Shown here: positions 6,510 to 9,146 of the stretch, piece after piece
Layout: each line of letters starts with the position of its first letter
Position numbering within the stretch: position 1 is the first letter of the stretch
Origin: Porticoccaceae bacterium
GTDB lineage: Bacteria; Pseudomonadota; Gammaproteobacteria; Pseudomonadales; Porticoccaceae
Direction of reading: 5' to 3'
Length of the DNA stretch: 9,146 nucleotides
Assembly: GCA_003448675.1 (NCBI GenBank)
Contig: DLXZ01000070.1
Location: forward strand, 1-9,146
Notes under the pieces: generated by a model
What the model saw: the letters and a program-made list of their open reading frames with translations, nothing else
Told to the model about the DNA's origin: nothing
The model's database searches: none
Position numbers and translations under genes: made by a program

Positions 6510-7802
6510 ATGAGGGGCATGGCGCAAACCATTAGCGAAAAACAGTTTATTGATCTGCTTCAACCGGGTCGTCGCGTCTACGTCCAGGGTGGTTGTACCC
6601 AGCCGGTGGCGCTGGTCGAGGCGATTAAAAACCATCCGGACTGTGCCGATGGCGTGACCTTTATCAGTATGGTCAACCGGCTCAATCCCAATAATTTTAC
6701 CGCCCTGCACCCAGGCGCCGAGCAGGAAACCTTTTTTATGTCCGGTTTGCTGCGCAAGGGGTACGATCCAAAGCGCCTGCACATTCTGCCTTTCCACCTC
6801 AGCGAAATTTACCGCTATGTGTCCGAGGTGGCGGATATCGATATCGCCTGTGTGCAGGTGGCGCCGCCCGATAACCGGGGCCGCTGCAGTTTCGCCATGG
6901 TCGGTGATTACGTCCCCGCGGTGGCGAAGCGGGCGCGTATGGTCGTGGCCCAGGTCAATCCCGCGTTGCCGGTTTGCGCCGGTGCACCGACCATTGATGC
7001 CGATGACATTGACTATTTCGTTGGCGCGGAAAATGACATCCTGATCTGGACCTCGCGACCGCCTAAGGACGAACTGGCGGCTCTGGGCAATAACGTCGCC
7101 AGCCTGATTCGGGATGGCGACACCATCCAGATGGGCGTGGGCACCGCCTCGGATGCGGTACTGGCGGCCCTGACCAACCACCGTGACCTGGGTATTCATA
7201 CCGGGTTGGTGCCCGATAATCTGGTTGACATGGTAGAGGCTGGTGCCATCAGCGGTGCAAAAAAATCCATCGACAAGGGACGCATTATTACCGGCTCCGC
7301 CATGGGTACGGAGCGGCTTTACGATTTTATCGCCCACAGCGACATTGTGGACTTCAAACCGGTGAGCTATACCCACGATGTCCTGGTGTTGAGTCAGATC
7401 GACAATTTCCGCGTGGTCAACTCAGCGGTGGAAGTGGATTTGTTCTGTCAGGTTAATTGTGAATACATGGACGGTCAGCAGATCGCCGGCATCGGTGGCC
7501 AGCTGGATTTTGTCCGCGGTGCCAAGCGGGCAAAAGACGGGGTATCCATCCTCGCTTTGCAAGCCAGTACCGCCAAGGGCGAGGTATCACGGATCGTCTC
7601 GCGCATCCCTCAAAATGCACTGGTGTCGGTGCCGCGCAGCGATGCCGATTTTATTGTTACCGAATACGGCGTCGCTGATTTGCGCTGTGCCTCGGTGCAG
7701 GAGCGGGCTCAGCGCCTGATCGCGATTGCCGCGCCACGGTTTCGCGATAGCCTCTCCAATGACTGGGATGCTGTTTGCCGGACGGCGACAGGTAAGACTT
7801 GA
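6510..7802 (+). CDS. Acetyl-CoA hydrolase/transferase family protein (4-hydroxybutyrate CoA-transferase-like)
   Basis: A 430-residue, two-domain protein of normal length. The family moves CoA between carboxylates, or hydrolyses acyl-CoA, through a glutamyl-CoA thioester. The N-terminal half carries VQGGCTQPVALVEAI (near residues 25-39) and the C-terminal half NSAVEVDLFCQVN (304-316), the glycine loop GIGGQLDF (327-334) and VTEYGVADLR. QMGVG is at 207-211. Anomaly: the segment where family members read approximately GIHTEM, with the catalytic Glu near position 238 of the clostridial enzyme, is GIHTGL here, with Gly232. The protein may use another residue, belong to a subfamily with a different mechanism, or be non-transferring. 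Two starts are possible, ATG 6510 and ATG 6519 (MAQTISEKQF); G-rich sequence upstream does not decide between them. It could activate or recycle CoA for the acids of the neighbouring pathway. Confidence 0.91.
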   Translation: MRGMAQTISEKQFIDLLQPGRRVYVQGGCTQPVALVEAIKNHPDCADGVTFISMVNRLNPNNFTALHPGAEQETFFMSGLLRKGYDPKRLHILPFHLSEIYRYVSEVADIDIACVQVAPPDNRGRCSFAMVGDYVPAVAKRARMVVAQVNPALPVCAGAPTIDADDIDYFVGAENDILIWTSRPPKDELAALGNNVASLIRDGDTIQMGVGTASDAVLAALTNHRDLGIHTGLVPDNLVDMVEAGAISGAKKSIDKGRIITGSAMGTERLYDFIAHSDIVDFKPVSYTHDVLVLSQIDNFRVVNSAVEVDLFCQVNCEYMDGQQIAGIGGQLDFVRGAKRAKDGVSILALQASTAKGEVSRIVSRIPQNALVSVPRSDADFIVTEYGVADLRCASVQERAQRLIAIAAPRFRDSLSNDWDAVCRTATGKT

Positions 7803-8417
7803 GATGCCGACGAGGTCGACGAGAATGATGGCGCGTGCGCTTCAGTAACCATTTGATTGGAGCAAAGTGGAGGTGTTTGATATTCATCCGGCCTTCGCTC
7901 AATGATCTGTCAATTGAGGGTCTCCATACCAAGTGTTGAAATATTTGAGTTCCGAAAACAATCAAAGCGTCAATGGCAAAAAAGTGAGTCAAATATGAAG
8001 GTTTATTATGGAATTTACTGAGCTTGTTCACCACGAGCCTTATCCCGTTGAGCGCATGGGCCCAGGGTTATCCGGGCATCGGCCCAGGTGATATCTCAAA
8101 ATCCGATGGTGAAGAAAATGCGCGAATGTAGCGACATGATGCCGGATCCGTTGACTGATATTGTGGCTGGCGTCCCTGATAAGAGTAATCCAGGGAGCGA
8201 TAATAAGAAGGACGGTCATATTTGTGACTGATAGCACTCGGCCTTTCTCTCCATAGCTTGCGGCTCGACGTGGTTATAAAAAACCAAGCCGGTTTGTCGG
8301 GTGATTACTTAAATGGGGCTCTTCTTCACTCCGAATAGCGTGTAGAATGACAGAAATATTACGTTGGCTCTGTAATCAAGCAGGGTTGGTTGCAGAACAA
8401 ACAATATCCGTCCCTCC
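7803..8417. other. 615-base stretch without an intact gene
   Basis: This stretch is more AT-rich than the genes to its left and broken by stops in all frames; the longest open frames are antisense or lack starts and resemble no known family. No T-tailed terminator is visible after the CoA-transferase gene. It does contain a 7-base direct repeat (CGACGAG at 7808-7814 and 7817-7823), a frame-broken exported-protein-like reading (7995-8231, listed separately), and a 27-codon ORF (ATG 8347) that overlaps the sulfotransferase start. It probably marks a boundary between the catabolic cluster and independently acquired or decaying DNA. Confidence 0.5.
7995..8231 (+). pseudogene. Frame-broken small exported protein (candidate)
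   Basis: Three pieces in two frames make a sensible secreted protein. ATG 7995 opens MK, preceded by a weak GTGAG site. One base is then missing, and the frame in which TTA starts at 8003 reads LLWNLLSLF, TTSLIPLSAWA, then QGYPGIGPGDIS and KSDGEENAR: a hydrophobic core ending in an A-W-A signal-peptidase site. Before its TAG at 8129, shifting back to the starting frame gives ECSDMMPDPLT, DIVAGVPDKSN and PGSDNKKDGHICD, ending at TGA 8229-8231. The two shifts compensate, giving about 78 residues with a hydrophilic mature part and two cysteines. I recognise no family. Competing reading: ATG 8008, with a good GAAGG 6 bases upstream, encodes only 27 residues. The signal-peptide pattern is seen; the reconstruction is inference. 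Either real decay or sequencing indels could explain it. Confidence 0.33.
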
Positions 8418-9104
8418 ATGTCTACACTGACGAAACTGCTAAATAACGCCTCTCCCTCCGCTATTACTCATGCGCCTGACAATGCCATTTTCATCTGGGT
8501 TCCCAAAAATGCAGGGACCAGTTTGCTTGATGCGCTTAAACGCGGCGCCGGTTTCAGCCGGTTTAAAAGAATCAAGGACTTGCGCCGCGGTTTCGATCAG
8601 TGCGGTAGAGTGACTTTTGGGCACATGGATTGCCGGAGTTTGATCCGAAGTGGCTATGTTAAACAGGAGTTTTACGATAGTGCCTATAAATTCGGACTGG
8701 TTCGTAACCCCTACACCAGAGCAGTATCCCTGTTCCTGTATCTGAAGAAAGAGGGGCGTATCAAACAGGCGGTCAGCTTTCTGGAGTTTTGCGAAGGTTT
8801 AGCAGGCGGGGTGGTCGAACCGATTGGACTCTATAATTCCAAGGGCTTGAGCCAGTGCAACCCTCAGGTTACCTGGCTCAAGGAAGTCGACATGGACTAT
8901 TTAGGTCGATTTGAAGAGCTTGGTGAAACCTTCGGGAATATTGCAAAAGTATTCGAAATGCCCACAGTAACCCTGCCCCATTTAAACAGCTCCGACAAAG
9001 AGTCCGTGCGCCAATTCTATTGCGAGCGTGCGCAAGATATTGTCGAAGTATATTACCGCGAAGATTTCGAGGCTTTTGGCTACGATTACTGGTCTCGCGA
9101 GTAG
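8418..9104 (+). CDS. Sulfotransferase family protein (carbohydrate-type, PAPS-dependent)
   Basis: A 228-residue, apparently complete sulfotransferase-fold protein, which would transfer sulfate from PAPS to a hydroxyl, often on a surface glycan. Visible motifs: the 5'-phosphosulfate loop IFIWVPKNAGTSLLDAL (residues 24-40, PKNAGTS at 29-35); the 3'-phosphate site FGLVRNPYTRAVS (92-104, Arg96 and Ser104); GRFEELGETF, corresponding to the common GRFE-L-DF pattern; LPHLNSS; and the terminal YYREDFEAFGYDYW. No signal peptide or membrane segment is seen, so it is likely cytosolic. There is no Shine-Dalgarno sequence before the ATG (upstream is pyrimidine-rich TCCCTCC), and a 27-codon ORF from ATG 8347 overlaps the start out of frame, so coupled or leaderless translation is possible. 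Its codons look less GC-rich than those of the catabolic genes, hinting at separate acquisition. No glycan or sulfate-activation gene is nearby. Confidence 0.87.
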   Translation: MSTLTKLLNNASPSAITHAPDNAIFIWVPKNAGTSLLDALKRGAGFSRFKRIKDLRRGFDQCGRVTFGHMDCRSLIRSGYVKQEFYDSAYKFGLVRNPYTRAVSLFLYLKKEGRIKQAVSFLEFCEGLAGGVVEPIGLYNSKGLSQCNPQVTWLKEVDMDYLGRFEELGETFGNIAKVFEMPTVTLPHLNSSDKESVRQFYCERAQDIVEVYYREDFEAFGYDYWSRE

Positions 9105-9125
9105 CTTTTGGAATTCAGACTTAAA

Positions 9126-9146
9126 TAGCCTGTTAGCCTGTTAGCC
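9126..9146. repeat. Tandem octamer repeat at the right edge
   Basis: TAGCCTGT is repeated twice in full (9126-9133, 9134-9141) and then TAGCC runs into the window end, 21 bases after the sulfotransferase stop. The array may continue outside. No function can be assigned. Confidence 0.6.

Noticed and set aside
6474..7376. Minus-strand 300-codon ORF antisense to the CoA-transferase gene.
   Set aside because: It mirrors the real gene's codon phase, lacks any family motif and has the His/Gly/Arg-rich composition of an antisense shadow.
7657..8034. Minus-strand 125-codon ORF across the end of the CoA-transferase gene.
   Set aside because: It starts with GTG, overlaps the real gene antisense, is rich in Arg/His/Ser as shadow frames are, and shows no family motif.
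8057..8086. TGGGCC/GGCCCA inverted repeat as a terminator or structured RNA.
   Set aside because: A six-base stem with an 18-base loop and no T tract; likely chance.
8040..8237. Minus-strand 65-codon ORF in the gene-poor stretch.
   Set aside because: It has a GTG start, no ribosome site and no recognisable motif; the opposite strand gives the better secreted-protein reading.
8258..8280. TTGCGG and TATAAA as a promoter for the sulfotransferase.
   Set aside because: The spacer is only 11 bases, too short for a sigma-70 promoter.
9105..9146. Integron attC site next to the sulfotransferase (GGCTAAC on the minus strand).
   Set aside because: The core does not match the RYYYAAC consensus and no paired imperfect palindrome is visible.

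Overview
The window looks like part of a chromosome from a free-living, probably marine, gammaproteobacterium. This is inferred from protein style, moderately GC-rich codon use, Shine-Dalgarno starts and a Na+-coupled transporter; no marker gene proves it. No rRNA, tRNA, CRISPR array, integrase or transposase was found.

Layout. At the left edge is the N-terminal part of a leftward acyl-CoA synthetase-type gene (<1-312). It diverges from a rightward run: an SDR oxidoreductase (473-1249), a luciferase-like flavin monooxygenase (1385-2485, followed by a hairpin), and an HSL-type alpha/beta hydrolase (2635-3528, followed by a strong terminator). A leftward NSS-family Na+ symporter (3616-4959) converges on that terminator. 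Then come a rightward acyl-CoA dehydrogenase (5161-6324, strong terminator) and an acetyl-CoA hydrolase/CoA-transferase family gene (6510-7802). From 7803 to 8417 there is a 615-base stretch without an intact gene. It holds what reads like a frame-broken small exported protein. The window ends with a less GC-rich sulfotransferase-like gene (8418-9104) and a tandem octamer repeat at the edge.

How the genes may work together. SDR, luciferase-like monooxygenase, esterase/lactonase-type hydrolase, CoA ligase, CoA-transferase and acyl-CoA dehydrogenase are the parts expected of a peripheral catabolic route: alcohol to ketone, flavin-dependent oxygen insertion, ester or lactone hydrolysis, CoA activation, then beta-oxidation. 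This is an inference from gene content. No substrate can be read from the sequence, and the terminators show that the genes are several transcription units rather than one operon.

Most worth a second look: (i) two identical 10-base, nearly palindromic motifs in inverted orientation flanking the divergent synthetase/SDR promoter region; (ii) the broken 78-codon secreted-protein-like reading at 7995-8231; (iii) a glycine where CoA-transferases of this fold are expected to carry the catalytic glutamate; (iv) the orphan sulfotransferase without a Shine-Dalgarno sequence, overlapped by a short upstream ORF.
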